Positions 47,499 to 57,403 of a stretch of DNA of 64,000 bases are shown in pieces. The notes under the pieces were generated by a model that made no database searches, was not told where the DNA came from, and was given only the letters and a program-made list of their open reading frames with translations. The stretch covers positions 124,001 to 188,000 of the forward strand of contig NZ_JAVJQO010000008.1 in NCBI RefSeq assembly GCF_040218225.1, in the 5' to 3' direction. Made by a program: the position numbers and the translations under genes. The stretch comes from Gracilimonas sp. GTDB lineage: Bacteria > Bacteroidota > Rhodothermia > Balneolales > Balneolaceae. Numbering within the stretch: the stretch's first letter is position 1; every line of letters starts with the position of its first letter.

Positions 47499-49820
47499 TT
47501 ACCAGCCTATACGTCCTTTGTCTTTATCTTTAACCAGCTCATTTTGAGTTTTATCAGGGTCTTCTGGCATTACAAATCCCGGCGGTGGATCGAAGGCATC
47601 ATACTTCCAGTACGCCTCATCATCTGCAGTTGCGTAGTTGATAAAAGTTCCGACAATTGGAAGTGCAGAACGGGCACCCTGACCTATATAAGTGTCTTCA
47701 GGGAAACGAATTCTGCGGTCGGCACCACCTACCCAGGCGCCCATTACAATGTGAGGCATCATGGCCACAAACCAGTTATCAGCACTGTTTTGAGTGGTCC
47801 CTGTTTTACCCGCCACATCCTGTCGAACACCATATACATTTCTTAATCGAACTCCGGTTCCGTAGAAATCTTCACCACCACGGATTACACCACGCAACAT
47901 ATCAGTAATGATATAGGCTGTTTCCTGGCTGATTACTTCTTTGGTATAATCAGGATAAAATTCCTTTAGAATATTTCCTGCTCTGTCCTCAATACGTGTA
48001 ATCGCTATGGGCTCAATATGAACTCCTTTATTGGCAAAAGTAGTATAGGCACTTGTTAATTCAAGGAGCGAGACTTCCGCTGTTCCCAACGCAATGGAAG
48101 GGTAGGCAGGAGTATTACTCATATCAATACCAAGATTGGACGCCATTGCTTTAATTTTGCGGGCAGCAGGGTCCAGTTCCCAGAGTTTATTTGTTCCGGG
48201 AGCTCCGGCAATTTCCGGAAGCAAACGAACGGTAACATTATTCATACTTCGTGCCAGGGCTTCTCTTAAAGATACATTGATCGGACCATCATGAACCGAT
48301 TCATCTTTAGGATTCCATATTTTGCCAGCCCGGTCACGAAAGGTGACGGGAAACTTGGAAAACTTATGATATGGCTTATATCCATTATCAATAGCTACTG
48401 CATACACAAATGGTTTAAAGGTAGAACCAGCTTGCCGTCGGGATTGATAGACATGATCATATTGGACATTCCCGTAGTCCGTTCCTCCAACCCATGCTAA
48501 TACTTTACCGTTGCTGGGTTCAATCGCCACAAAACCTGATTCAAGCTTGGTTCTTGCTCTTTTCACAGAGTCTACAAAAGCAGTGTCTGCAAACAGGGAG
48601 TCAAAAACGACTTTTTCAATTTTGGTGTCGTATTGAGAAAAACCATTTTTGTAACGATCGGTTTCCCGTAAAAACTGCCGAAGGAATAGTGGATTCTCAT
48701 TCCAGAATTTATCCATGTATTCGCCACCTGGAGAAGTCCATTCATCTTCATAAATCTTTTGCAGCGAATCCAGCTTGGTTTTAACAGCCCGTTCGGCATG
48801 ACGTTGTAACCTTGAGTCTATGGTGGTATAAATTACCAGTCCATCCTTGTAAAGATCATAACCATTTTCTTCCAGCCAGGGCTGAACTTGCTGGCGAACA
48901 TATTCCCCAAAATAACGGCTTTGGCGGCCTGTCTTGAAAGGAGGATGATAATCCAGTTCGATGGGCTCTTCAGTCAAAGTCACATATTCCAGATCCGTTA
49001 AAAAGTTTCGTTTATGCATCTGAGAAAGAACAATGTCTCTTCTCTGTTTAGATCGCTCTGGAAAAATCCGGGGATTGTAGGCGTAAATAGCCTGTAGCGA
49101 ACCAACCATCATAGCCGATTCATTTATATTTAATTCCTTGGCAGGTTTACCATAATGCGTTTGAGCGGCTGCTTCAATGCCGAAGGTCGAGTTTGGAAAC
49201 TCCACTGTGTTCAGGTACATCTCGGCAATTTCACGTTTGGTATAGCGCTTTTCTAGCTGAGCTGCTGTAATCATTTCCCTGAACTTCCGGGCAATCGAAA
49301 ATTCCTGACCAATTTTTTTATACAGGTTTCGTGCCAGCTGCTGGCTAATGGTAGAAGCACCTTGCCAGCGGCCATTTATCAGGTGCCAGGGGATAGCTAG
49401 CGTAGCATACATATCAATTCCCCAGTGAGTATAGAACCGGTGGTCCTCAGTGGCAACAAGAGCATCAATTACATGTGGCGAGATATCTTCATAACGAACC
49501 CATTTCCGGTTTTCAGTAAAATACTTGTCAAGGGTAACACCATCACGGCTTCTGACCTCAGAAGCAATGGCAGTTTCAGGATTCTCAAATTCATCGGCAG
49601 AAGGAAGTCCCTGGAACAGATAGAATACATAACCTGTAACAAGCAGGAATAAGACTCCGGCTATGCTTCCAGTCCAAATCCATGCTTTACGATAGGATGG
49701 TGAAGAGCTTGAAGGGGCTGATTTCTCTTTCTCTTTTCGCTCTTTTAATACTTTTTTTCTGTACTCCGGATCGTTGAAGTACCGCTTATGATCGATAGGT
49801 TCGTTCTTGTCGTCGCTCAT
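47499..49820 (-). CDS. Class A penicillin-binding protein (PBP1A type)
   Basis: 773 residues. A basic cytoplasmic tail, one membrane helix (about 45-69), the glycosyltransferase (GT51) domain with its catalytic Glu in ATEDHRFYTHWG, then the transpeptidase: SxxK in AGSTFKPF, SMNN, and KTGT in AGKTGTTQN. It polymerises and cross-links peptidoglycan outside the inner membrane. The start is ambiguous: ATG at 49820, or TTG at 49829 which overlaps the LpxH stop as TTGA and has GAGGG six bases ahead. It is the last gene of the polyprenyl synthase-LpxH-PBP group. Confidence 0.93.
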   Translation of the reverse strand: MSDDKNEPIDHKRYFNDPEYRKKVLKERKEKEKSAPSSSSPSYRKAWIWTGSIAGVLFLLVTGYVFYLFQGLPSADEFENPETAIASEVRSRDGVTLDKYFTENRKWVRYEDISPHVIDALVATEDHRFYTHWGIDMYATLAIPWHLINGRWQGASTISQQLARNLYKKIGQEFSIARKFREMITAAQLEKRYTKREIAEMYLNTVEFPNSTFGIEAAAQTHYGKPAKELNINESAMMVGSLQAIYAYNPRIFPERSKQRRDIVLSQMHKRNFLTDLEYVTLTEEPIELDYHPPFKTGRQSRYFGEYVRQQVQPWLEENGYDLYKDGLVIYTTIDSRLQRHAERAVKTKLDSLQKIYEDEWTSPGGEYMDKFWNENPLFLRQFLRETDRYKNGFSQYDTKIEKVVFDSLFADTAFVDSVKRARTKLESGFVAIEPSNGKVLAWVGGTDYGNVQYDHVYQSRRQAGSTFKPFVYAVAIDNGYKPYHKFSKFPVTFRDRAGKIWNPKDESVHDGPINVSLREALARSMNNVTVRLLPEIAGAPGTNKLWELDPAARKIKAMASNLGIDMSNTPAYPSIALGTAEVSLLELTSAYTTFANKGVHIEPIAITRIEDRAGNILKEFYPDYTKEVISQETAYIITDMLRGVIRGGEDFYGTGVRLRNVYGVRQDVAGKTGTTQNSADNWFVAMMPHIVMGAWVGGADRRIRFPEDTYIGQGARSALPIVGTFINYATADDEAYWKYDAFDPPPGFVMPEDPDKTQNELVKDKDKGRIGW

Positions 49821-49825
49821 GTTGT

Positions 49826-50596
49826 TCAATTATTTCCCTCGAAAGGTAAAAAAAATTTTGATGCCGCCTTCCACTTAACGAGTTGCATTCCATCTTTGTT
49901 ATACAAAGCCAGTGTCCGATGGTTAAAAAATGTTCCCAGATTTATATAGTCTCCACGGGAAAATGTTTCCACTCTTGGTACATGATCATGACCACTTATT
50001 ATAAAATCTAGATTATGGCGTTCAAATATTTTCTTAGCCTGCCTGTTTAGCGGCTCCGGATTATGATTGTTTCTTCTTCTTGTGAGCGATGAAAACATTT
50101 TCATGGTGGCCAAGCCGGTTTCAGGAGAAAGTATTTTCTGATAGGTGCTTACAAAAGTTGGGTTTCTAAGAAGCCGGTGAAAAGCAGCTCTTGGGAAATC
50201 AATTTTGTTAGCAGCCACTCCATCTCCATGCATCAACAGAAATCGTTTTTCATTTATTTCAACTAGACGGAAATTGGATTCCAGTTCAAAACCTCGTTCT
50301 TCAAAATGCCCGAAGGTCCAGTTATCGTGATTTCCGGTAATGAAGAGGGCAGGGGAAACATTCTTGTTGTAGTCTTCAAAAGCATCTAACACATTTTTGC
50401 CCAAATCAGGCACAAAACCTTTCTCAGGATATTCCATCCAATAATCAAAAAGGTCGCCCAGAATGTGAATTTTAATATGCTTTTCTTCGCAAAATTGAAT
50501 TAAGGCAATTAAGTCCTGCTCAATTTGTTTATTCGTTTCAGAAGAGAAAGCACCCAGGTGTACGTCTGATATGAAAACGTGCTGCTTGAAATCCAT
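49826..50596 (-). CDS. lpxH: UDP-2,3-diacylglucosamine diphosphatase (LpxH family)
   Basis: 256 residues of the metallophosphoesterase fold: SDVHLG, LGDLFDYW, GNHDNW, MHGDGV and GHDHVPR provide all metal ligands. LpxH hydrolyses UDP-diacylglucosamine to lipid X in lipid A synthesis at the inner membrane. The YWMEYP and RRRNN segments are as in Bacteroidota LpxH-like proteins. LpxH-like paralogues of unproven activity exist, so the assignment is probable. It begins 5 bases after the polyprenyl synthase stop. Confidence 0.88.
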   Translation of the reverse strand: MDFKQHVFISDVHLGAFSSETNKQIEQDLIALIQFCEEKHIKIHILGDLFDYWMEYPEKGFVPDLGKNVLDAFEDYNKNVSPALFITGNHDNWTFGHFEERGFELESNFRLVEINEKRFLLMHGDGVAANKIDFPRAAFHRLLRNPTFVSTYQKILSPETGLATMKMFSSLTRRRNNHNPEPLNRQAKKIFERHNLDFIISGHDHVPRVETFSRGDYINLGTFFNHRTLALYNKDGMQLVKWKAASKFFLPFEGNN

Positions 50597-50601
50597 CAGA
50601 A

Positions 50602-51621
50602 TTATTTTTTCCGGGTAATTACAAAATGAATCAGATCAGCAAAATCTTGTTTAGCTGATGAATCCGGAAGAGATTTTAAACCATCAATGGCTTTATTGGC
50701 ATAATCATACATCGACTGTTTTGCATATTCCATTCCTCCATTTGAATGGACAAATTCAACTATGTCATCCACATTCTTAGATGATTTTTTTCGTTTTTTC
50801 ATCAGTGCCCGAATGTGAGCCGCGTCTTTTTTCGACGCATGTTCAAAGGCCTTTATTAATGGAAGGGTAACTTTCCTTTCCTGAATATCATTTCGGGTTG
50901 GCTTGCCGACATCATATACGCCATAATCAAAAAGATCGTCCCGAATCTGAAAAGCAATTCCAATCCACATTCCGATATCACTCATTTTTTGGTGAACCTC
51001 TTCATCATCGGTAACAGAAACCGCACCGCACTCACAACAAGTAGAAATCAGGCTGGCGGTTTTTTCGGAAATGATCTGGAAGTACCGTTCTTCAGTCATG
51101 TTAAATAAGCCCGCTGTTTTCAGCTGTCTTAATTCACCCTCACTCATTTTTTGCACCGCCCGTGACTGAACCTCTAAAAGATTATGCTCTTTATTCTCGA
51201 GCGCTATCAGTAAGCCTTTTGACAGTAAATAATCACCTAACAGTACACCTGCCTTGTTCTTCCAAATCTTATTGATACTTACAAATCCCCGGCGGCTATT
51301 GGCTTCATCAACTACGTCATCATGGATCAGGGTTGCGGTGTGCAAAAGCTCGATCATGGTTGCAGCGATATAACTTCGCTGATTGATTTCCCCGAATAAA
51401 TTGGCACTCATAAAAACAAGAGTTGGGCGAAGCTCTTTGCCCTTTTGCCGCAACAGGTAGTTGATTATTTGGTCGAGTAAAAAAACATCCGATTGAATGG
51501 TTTCTTTAAAAAAACTCCTGAATTCCGACAAGTTTTCGGAAACAGGGGCTGTAATTTCTTTCAAAGTCTTGCGGGTAACGGTCTCCGAATTTATCTGTTC
51601 TAACTCTTGGTTATCAATCAT
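50602..51621 (-). CDS. Polyprenyl diphosphate synthase
   Basis: 339 residues from the ATG at 51621 (a TTG one codon earlier is not needed). The first Asp-rich motif is DDVVD (101-105) and the second is DDLFD in QIRDDLFDYG, both binding the magnesium-diphosphate of the allylic substrate. It is the trans-isoprenyl synthase family that makes octaprenyl, heptaprenyl or similar chains for quinones. The chain length cannot be read with confidence. It heads the three-gene envelope group, divergent from pfkA by about 98 bases. Confidence 0.92.
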   Translation of the reverse strand: MIDNQELEQINSETVTRKTLKEITAPVSENLSEFRSFFKETIQSDVFLLDQIINYLLRQKGKELRPTLVFMSANLFGEINQRSYIAATMIELLHTATLIHDDVVDEANSRRGFVSINKIWKNKAGVLLGDYLLSKGLLIALENKEHNLLEVQSRAVQKMSEGELRQLKTAGLFNMTEERYFQIISEKTASLISTCCECGAVSVTDDEEVHQKMSDIGMWIGIAFQIRDDLFDYGVYDVGKPTRNDIQERKVTLPLIKAFEHASKKDAAHIRALMKKRKKSSKNVDDIVEFVHSNGGMEYAKQSMYDYANKAIDGLKSLPDSSAKQDFADLIHFVITRKK

Positions 51622-51719
51622 CAATTGTGTTGAAATTTTCTTAAACTTGTCGGTGTGATAATTTACTCATAATACGAAACAATTATTTACTCTCAATCAC
51701 TCACTCTCATTGAAAATTT

Positions 51720-52709
51720 ATGTCCGAAGATTTAATTAAAGTTAAAACTATTGCAGTTTTGACAAGTGGAGGGGACTCTCCCGGAATGAACGCAGCTGTT
51801 CGGGCTGTGGTCAGAGCTGCCGCACAATCTGAAATTAATGTATATGGAGTTAAGCACGGCTACTATGGTTTGATTCACGATGAATTTGTAAAAATGGACA
51901 CCCATTCTGTGTCAAATATTATTCAGCGCGGTGGAACCATTTTGAAATCAGCGCGCTCTGAAGAATTCCGTACAGAAGAGGGCAGAGCTAAAGCTGCTGA
52001 AAACTTAAAAAATTACGGTATTGATGCGCTCGTGGTAATCGGAGGAGATGGAACATTTACCGGTGCTAATAAACTCAGTAAAGAGCACGGAATTAACGTA
52101 GTTGGAGTTCCTGCTACTATTGATAATGATATCATTGGAACAGACGAAACGATTGGATACGACTCTGCACTGAATACAGCTCTTGAAGCTATTGATAAAA
52201 TCCGGGATACTGCTGATGCCCATGAGCGGATGTTTCTGGTTGAGGTGATGGGACGTGATACCGGATTTATTGCTCTTGAAACAAGTATTGCCAGTGGCGC
52301 TGAAATTGCCCTTCTTCCTGAAGAACTTACAAATGTAGAGGAGGTAAAGCGTCAACTTAATAATATGCTGAAAGAGCAACGCCGAAGCAGCCTCATAGTT
52401 GTTGCAGAGGGCGATGAAACTGGAGGGGCGATTAAGCTTGCTGAAAAAATTAAAGACGATTTCTCACAATATGATATGCGTGTTTGTATCTTGGGCCACA
52501 TACAACGAGGTGGTGCTCCAACAGCGCGTGATCGTGTTTTGGCCAGCCGATTGGGGGCAGCAGCCGTAAAAGTGTTACTTGAAGGTCACAGCGAAGTGAT
52601 GGTAGGGATAGTCAATAACTCATTGAAGATTACACCTATGCGAGTTGCAATTTCCAAAAAGAAAGAATTAGACCACACATTAATTGAACTAGCAAAAATA
52701 CTAAGGTAG
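51720..52709 (+). CDS. pfkA: ATP-dependent 6-phosphofructokinase
   Basis: 329 residues. TSGGDSPGMNAAVR at the start, GGDGTF and PATIDNDIIGTD in the active site, VEVMGR, and GHIQRGGAPTARDR at the end. The Gly after GGD and the Ala before TIDND argue for ATP rather than pyrophosphate as phosphate donor (PPi enzymes carry Asp and Lys there). It commits fructose-6-phosphate to glycolysis. pgi follows 2 bases later, so the two are almost certainly co-transcribed. Confidence 0.95.
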   Translation: MSEDLIKVKTIAVLTSGGDSPGMNAAVRAVVRAAAQSEINVYGVKHGYYGLIHDEFVKMDTHSVSNIIQRGGTILKSARSEEFRTEEGRAKAAENLKNYGIDALVVIGGDGTFTGANKLSKEHGINVVGVPATIDNDIIGTDETIGYDSALNTALEAIDKIRDTADAHERMFLVEVMGRDTGFIALETSIASGAEIALLPEELTNVEEVKRQLNNMLKEQRRSSLIVVAEGDETGGAIKLAEKIKDDFSQYDMRVCILGHIQRGGAPTARDRVLASRLGAAAVKVLLEGHSEVMVGIVNNSLKITPMRVAISKKKELDHTLIELAKILR

Positions 52710-52711
52710 TA

Positions 52712-53998
52712 ATGATCAATTGTGATATAAGTTTTGCCCGAAAATTCATTCAGGATGATGCGTATTTAAAGGCTCGGAAAAAAGCAGATACAGCACTGGA
52801 ACAACTGAAGAATAAGACCGGACCTGGCTCAGAGTGGTTGGGTTGGCGTGACTTACTAGCAGATCCAAATGATGCAGAAATTGAACATCTGGGTTCTTTG
52901 GGTGATGAAATACGTTCTAAAGCAGACATTTTTATTGTATGTGGAATTGGCGGTTCTTATTTGGGTGCAAAGGCTGTGATCGATGCGCTGTCTCCACATT
53001 TTGGCAGCAAAGGGCCAGAGATAATATATGCTGGTCATCATATGGGAGGGAAATATCTTGAACAGCTTCTGAAATATTTGAAGACCCCAAAGGAGAATGG
53101 CGAACCTAAAAACATCTACTTGAATGTAATTTCAAAATCCGGCTCAACCCTTGAGACCGCTCTTGCTTTTAGAATGCTCCGCGAGCTTTTAGAAGAAATG
53201 TATGGAGAGGATTCTTCGAAACGTATCATTTGCACTACCAGTAAAACAGGTGGACTTCTAAATAAGCTGATTGATAAAAAAGGATACCGGAAGTTTATAA
53301 TTCCTGAAGATGTGGGAGGAAGGTACTCGGTACTCACACCAGTAGGCTTGCTACCTATTGCTGTTTCAGGAATTGATATACGTACTCTGTTTTATGGAGC
53401 TGTATCAGCTTATAATGCCTACGAAGATAATGCTGAAGATCTTCTGGAATATGCTGCGCTCAGAAATGCTATTCACGAGTCTGGAAAAACGATCGATGTT
53501 TTTGCAACGTTTGAGCCTGAATTAACCTCATTGGGCGGATGGATACAGCAGCTTCTGGGAGAAAGTGAAGGGAAACAGGGTAAAGGTATTTTCCCGACAG
53601 TTGCTACTTTTTCTACTGATTTGCATAGCCTTGGTCAGTTTATTCAGCAGGGTAAACGAAGCCTGATGGAAACATTTATCATTGTTGAAAAGCCTTTTTC
53701 TAAACTTGAAGTAAATGAGCTGGAAGGCAACGACGATGAGCTGAATTATTTGGCTGGCAAGTCATTTCATGAAATTAATACTAAAGCCAGGGAAGGAACA
53801 ACAGAAGCACATTTCGAAGGTGATGTCCCCATTGTGAAGATTTCAATGTCAGCTTTAAATGCTGAAAACATTGGAAAGCTGATTTATTTCTTCGAGCTTT
53901 TAACCGGAATATTTGTGTATAGTTTAGGGGTTAATCCATTCAACCAGCCAGGCGTGGAAGACTATAAAAAAGCGATGTACCGTCTGCTTGGTAAATAA
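52712..53998 (+). CDS. pgi: Glucose-6-phosphate isomerase
   Basis: 428 residues, the compact form of the family. IVCGIGGSYLGAKAVIDAL, VISKSGSTLETALAFR and VGGRYSVLTPVGLLPIAVSG bind the sugar phosphate, and QPGVEDYKKAM is near the end. It interconverts glucose- and fructose-6-phosphate, directly ahead of the PfkA step. The deoxynucleoside kinase gene follows by 12 bases. Confidence 0.95.
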   Translation: MINCDISFARKFIQDDAYLKARKKADTALEQLKNKTGPGSEWLGWRDLLADPNDAEIEHLGSLGDEIRSKADIFIVCGIGGSYLGAKAVIDALSPHFGSKGPEIIYAGHHMGGKYLEQLLKYLKTPKENGEPKNIYLNVISKSGSTLETALAFRMLRELLEEMYGEDSSKRIICTTSKTGGLLNKLIDKKGYRKFIIPEDVGGRYSVLTPVGLLPIAVSGIDIRTLFYGAVSAYNAYEDNAEDLLEYAALRNAIHESGKTIDVFATFEPELTSLGGWIQQLLGESEGKQGKGIFPTVATFSTDLHSLGQFIQQGKRSLMETFIIVEKPFSKLEVNELEGNDDELNYLAGKSFHEINTKAREGTTEAHFEGDVPIVKISMSALNAENIGKLIYFFELLTGIFVYSLGVNPFNQPGVEDYKKAMYRLLGK

Positions 53999-54010
53999 CA
54001 AAATCAATCT

Positions 54011-54646
54011 ATGGATCAGGAAAATAAATCAAAATATGTAGCGGTAGCCGGGAATATTGGTGCCGGGAAGTCATCATTAACTGGATTGCTGGCAAAGCAT
54101 TTTAATTGGGAAGCATTTTACGAATCGGTGGATGATAACCCTTATCTCCAGGATTTTTATGAAGACATGCGACGCTGGAGTTTTAATCTTCAGATTTACT
54201 TTTTGTCAAGCCGGTTTCGTCACCAGAAAGAAATGCTGAATGATGATGTCAACTTAATTCAGGACAGGACTATTTATGAAGACGTGGAGATTTTTGCCAA
54301 GAATCTTCACAACATGAATCTGATGAGTGACCGGGATTTTGCCAACTATGAAGCGCTCTTTAATGAAATGAGTTATTACCTGCGTCCGCCAGACTTATTG
54401 ATCTATTTACGTGCGCAGGTTCCCACTTTGGTGAAGCAAATTCAGCAGCGGGGAAGGGATTATGAGAACACGATACGGATTGAATATTTAGAGCGATTGA
54501 ATAATCTTTACGAAGACTGGATAGGACGTTATCCCCATGAAAAACTCATTATTGACACCGATGACCTCGATTTTGTGAATAATGAAGAGGATTTAGGGAA
54601 GGTAATTGATCTGATTGACCAGCGAATGTTTGGTTTATTTAATTGA
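54011..54646 (+). CDS. Deoxynucleoside kinase
   Basis: 211 residues of the dNK family: P-loop GNIGAGKSS (14-22), a Glu-containing FYESVDDNPYL, and LIQDRTIYEDVEIFA as the DRx motif, with a lid RGRDYE. These salvage kinases phosphorylate deoxyadenosine, deoxyguanosine or deoxycytidine. The specific substrate is not determined. It joins sugar metabolism upstream with the DUF177-rpmF group downstream. Confidence 0.93.
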   Translation: MDQENKSKYVAVAGNIGAGKSSLTGLLAKHFNWEAFYESVDDNPYLQDFYEDMRRWSFNLQIYFLSSRFRHQKEMLNDDVNLIQDRTIYEDVEIFAKNLHNMNLMSDRDFANYEALFNEMSYYLRPPDLLIYLRAQVPTLVKQIQQRGRDYENTIRIEYLERLNNLYEDWIGRYPHEKLIIDTDDLDFVNNEEDLGKVIDLIDQRMFGLFN

Positions 54647-54687
54647 TTGAACCACAGATGTATAATGCTTATTTTAGGTAGCTATTG

Positions 54688-54692
54688 AGGAG
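54688..54692 (+). promoter_or_regulatory. Shine-Dalgarno site fixing the DUF177 gene start
   Basis: AGGAG lies 7 bases before the ATG at 54700. The longer frame starting with TTG at 54685 would contain this site, so the ATG is the true start. Confidence 0.7.
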
Positions 54693-54699
54693 ATATTTT

Positions 54700-55203
54700 A
54701 TGCTTAAGTTTAAGATCTTTGAAATACCTGAAGAACAAAGTGAGAAAAACCTCGATCTGAGCTCAGAAGAGCTGGATTTAGGAGACATCACTTTTAAAGG
54801 TGGTTCTTTACATATTGATTTTTATCGCACCATGCAGTTTGTTCGCACTCAATTTACCATTGATGCGAAGGTAGAACTGGTATGTGACCGATCTCTTGAT
54901 GCATTCGATTATAATGTAAAACAAGACTATGAGGTGCTTTTCAAAGCTGAGGAAATTGAAGAATCAGCGGATGAAAATGGAGCGGTAAGAAACTATGATC
55001 ATGCAAGCAAGCAAATAGATTTAGAGCAGGATGTTAGAGATACCATTTTGCTGAATCTCCCAACAAAGAAATTACATCCCCGCTTTCTGGACGAAGACGG
55101 AAATCCAAAGGAAGTTCTGAATGAGAAATTCGGTGATATTCCTGAAGAAGACGAAGAAAAAATCGATCCGCGGTGGGAAAAATTGAAAGAATTAAAAGAT
55201 TAA
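54700..55203 (+). CDS. DUF177 (YceD-like) protein
   Basis: 167 residues. The central segment FTIDAKVELVCDRSLDAFDYNV is the family hallmark (one Cys-x-Arg where many members have CxRC), followed by an acidic middle and the conserved DLEQDVRDTILLNLP. DUF177 proteins sit immediately before rpmF in most bacteria and have been linked to 23S rRNA metabolism. rpmF begins 18 bases downstream. Confidence 0.9.
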   Translation: MLKFKIFEIPEEQSEKNLDLSSEELDLGDITFKGGSLHIDFYRTMQFVRTQFTIDAKVELVCDRSLDAFDYNVKQDYEVLFKAEEIEESADENGAVRNYDHASKQIDLEQDVRDTILLNLPTKKLHPRFLDEDGNPKEVLNEKFGDIPEEDEEKIDPRWEKLKELKD

Positions 55204-55221
55204 CGATACAAGGTATATTTA

Positions 55222-55401
55222 ATGGCACATCCAAAACGAAGAACGTCAAAAGCCCGCAGAAATAAGCGTCGTGCACACCACGCAATTTCTGATGTAAATC
55301 TAGCTAAATGTTCTAACTGCGGAGCTCTCCATCGCTACCACCATGCATGTGCAGAGTGTGGTTATTATCGCGGCCGTCAGGTAATGAAAGCAGCTAACTA
55401 A
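55222..55401 (+). CDS. rpmF: 50S ribosomal protein L32
   Basis: 59 residues. It begins MAHPKRRTSKARRNKRRAHH, with the zinc-ribbon CSNCG...CAECGYY near 38-53. Basic N-terminus and two CxxC pairs identify L32. It is followed by plsX after 11 bases, the widespread DUF177-rpmF-plsX order. Confidence 0.97.
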   Translation: MAHPKRRTSKARRNKRRAHHAISDVNLAKCSNCGALHRYHHACAECGYYRGRQVMKAAN

Positions 55402-55412
55402 AAAACTGATAT

Positions 55413-56396
55413 ATGATTGTTGCAGTAGATGCAGCCGGTGGAGATTATTATCCTAAGAATCCTGTAGAAGGGGCGCTTCAGGCCGTTAAAGAAAATAGTG
55501 ACCTCACTGTTCTTCTTGTTGGTCCGAAAGCTCAGATAGATAAGGAACTCGCTAACCATGATTATGATGAAAAGCGGGTTCTTGTTCATGATGCTCCTCA
55601 GGTTATTGGGATGGAAGAATCTCCAGCGCAGGCTGTAAAAACAAAGCAACAATCCTCTATTGTAGTTGGTGTTGGCCTTCATAAAACCGGAAAGTGTGAT
55701 GCATTTGTAAGTGCTGGTAATACCGGTGCTTTACTTGCGGCATCCATGTTTGGGCTGGGGAAGCTGGAGGGAGTGCTCCGTCCAACCATCGCTGCCTATT
55801 TCCCAACTATTAAAGGTTTTCGCCTGTTGGTTGATGCCGGTGCAAATCTTGAAATAAAGCCTGAAGCAGCTGTTCAGTTTGCTAAAATGGGACAAATCTA
55901 CTGCCAGCAAATTCTGAAGATTGACAACCCTAAAGTTGGTCTTCTCAATGTTGGGGAAGAAGAGGGGAAAGGCACCGATCTCCTCAAAGAAATTCACACT
56001 GAGCTGAAAAATCATAAAAACTTTATTGGTAATGTAGAAGGCAAGGATATTCTTCCCGGCAAAGCCGACGTATTTTTATGTGATGGCTTGGTTGGTAATA
56101 TTATTCTGAAATTTGGAGAGTCGATCCCGGAAATCGTTCAGCAAATGATCGGTGGAGCAGTACAGGAAATGGGACTTTCCAAAGAAGAAATCGGACAAAT
56201 TCAAAAAGTATTACATACTGCTTTATCATCATTTAATTATGAAAATGTGGGCGGTATCCCTTTCTTAGGCGTAAATGGAGTGAGCATTGTCGGACACGGA
56301 GGAAGCTCGCCCCTCGCTATTAAAAATATGATCAAAAGTGCTGTTCAAACCGTTGAACATGATGTGAATGGCAAAATCGTAGCATCTCTAAACTGA
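55413..56396 (+). CDS. plsX: Phosphate acyltransferase PlsX
   Basis: 327 residues. [19 protein letters not shown] at the start, [17 protein letters not shown] in the middle and [22 protein letters not shown] at the end are the family anchors. PlsX makes acyl-phosphate from acyl-ACP, feeding phospholipid synthesis at the membrane. It starts the fatty-acid cluster that continues with fabH. Confidence 0.96.
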   Translation: MIVAVDAAGGDYYPKNPVEGALQAVKENSDLTVLLVGPKAQIDKELANHDYDEKRVLVHDAPQVIGMEESPAQAVKTKQQSSIVVGVGLHKTGKCDAFVSAGNTGALLAASMFGLGKLEGVLRPTIAAYFPTIKGFRLLVDAGANLEIKPEAAVQFAKMGQIYCQQILKIDNPKVGLLNVGEEEGKGTDLLKEIHTELKNHKNFIGNVEGKDILPGKADVFLCDGLVGNIILKFGESIPEIVQQMIGGAVQEMGLSKEEIGQIQKVLHTALSSFNYENVGGIPFLGVNGVSIVGHGGSSPLAIKNMIKSAVQTVEHDVNGKIVASLN

Positions 56397-56409
56397 GCTA
56401 AAACTCTTC

Positions 56410-57402
56410 ATGGAAGTAAAACGAGCAAAAATTACATCGGTAGGACATTATCTGCCTGAAGATCGAATGACTAACAAAGATCTTGAAAAACTGGTAGATA
56501 CCAATGATGAATGGATTAGGACACGAACAGGAATTGAAGAACGCCGAATTTTAAAAGACCCTGATAAAGCAACGGCTTTTATGGGGGCTGAGGCAGCTAA
56601 AGAAGTCTTAGAAAATCGGGGAATCTCAGCGGATGAGATTGATCTTATTATCGTTGCCACGGTAACTCCTGATTATTTATTTCCTGCAACTGCTTGTTTG
56701 GTTCAGGAGAAAATTGGTGCAAAAAATGCTTTCGCTTTTGACTTATCGGCTGCTTGTTCGGGTTTCCTTTACGCTTTAAGTACGGGTGCCATGTATATTG
56801 AATCTGGCCGTGCCAAAAAAGTATTGGTGATTGGAACAGATAAAATGAGTTCGATCCTCGACTTTACTGATCGCACAACGTGTATTTTATTTGGCGATGG
56901 AGCAGGTGCTGTTCTGTTGGAAGAGTCTGAAGATGGAACGGGAATCATAGATCAAAAACATTATACAGAAGGCGATTCTGAATGCAGCCTTTACCAGCCA
57001 GCAGGGGGTAGCAGAAATCCTGCTTCCGAAGAAACTGTAAAAAGTGGAATGCACTATCTGCAGCAAGATGGTCGTGCTGTTTTCAAAAAAGCAACGATGG
57101 GGATGGCTGATGTTTCCCTCGAAATCATGGAGCGCAATAATCTTGATCCAGAAGACGTAGCCTGGTTGGTTCCACATCAGGCCAACATGAGGATTATTGA
57201 TGCTACAGCCCGCCGAATGGGACTTTCGAATGAGAAAGTAATGATCAATATTAATAAATATGGAAATACAACAGCGGCTACAATTCCGCTTTGTTTGTAT
57301 GATTGGAAAGATAAATTGAATCATGGCGACAATATCGTTCTGGCCGCTTTTGGTGGAGGATTTACGTGGGGCGCTATTTATTTAACCTGGGGGATGAAGT
57401 AA
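56410..57402 (+). CDS. fabH: 3-oxoacyl-ACP synthase III (KASIII)
   Basis: 330 residues of the thiolase fold. Active-site C116 in [13 protein letters not shown], His in VPHQANMRI, and Asn in [12 protein letters not shown] form the KASIII triad. It starts fatty-acid synthesis by joining acetyl-CoA (or a branched acyl-CoA) to malonyl-ACP. It lies 13 bases after plsX and 1 base before fabD. Confidence 0.97.
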   Translation: MEVKRAKITSVGHYLPEDRMTNKDLEKLVDTNDEWIRTRTGIEERRILKDPDKATAFMGAEAAKEVLENRGISADEIDLIIVATVTPDYLFPATACLVQEKIGAKNAFAFDLSAACSGFLYALSTGAMYIESGRAKKVLVIGTDKMSSILDFTDRTTCILFGDGAGAVLLEESEDGTGIIDQKHYTEGDSECSLYQPAGGSRNPASEETVKSGMHYLQQDGRAVFKKATMGMADVSLEIMERNNLDPEDVAWLVPHQANMRIIDATARRMGLSNEKVMININKYGNTTAATIPLCLYDWKDKLNHGDNIVLAAFGGGFTWGAIYLTWGMK

Positions 57403-57403
57403 G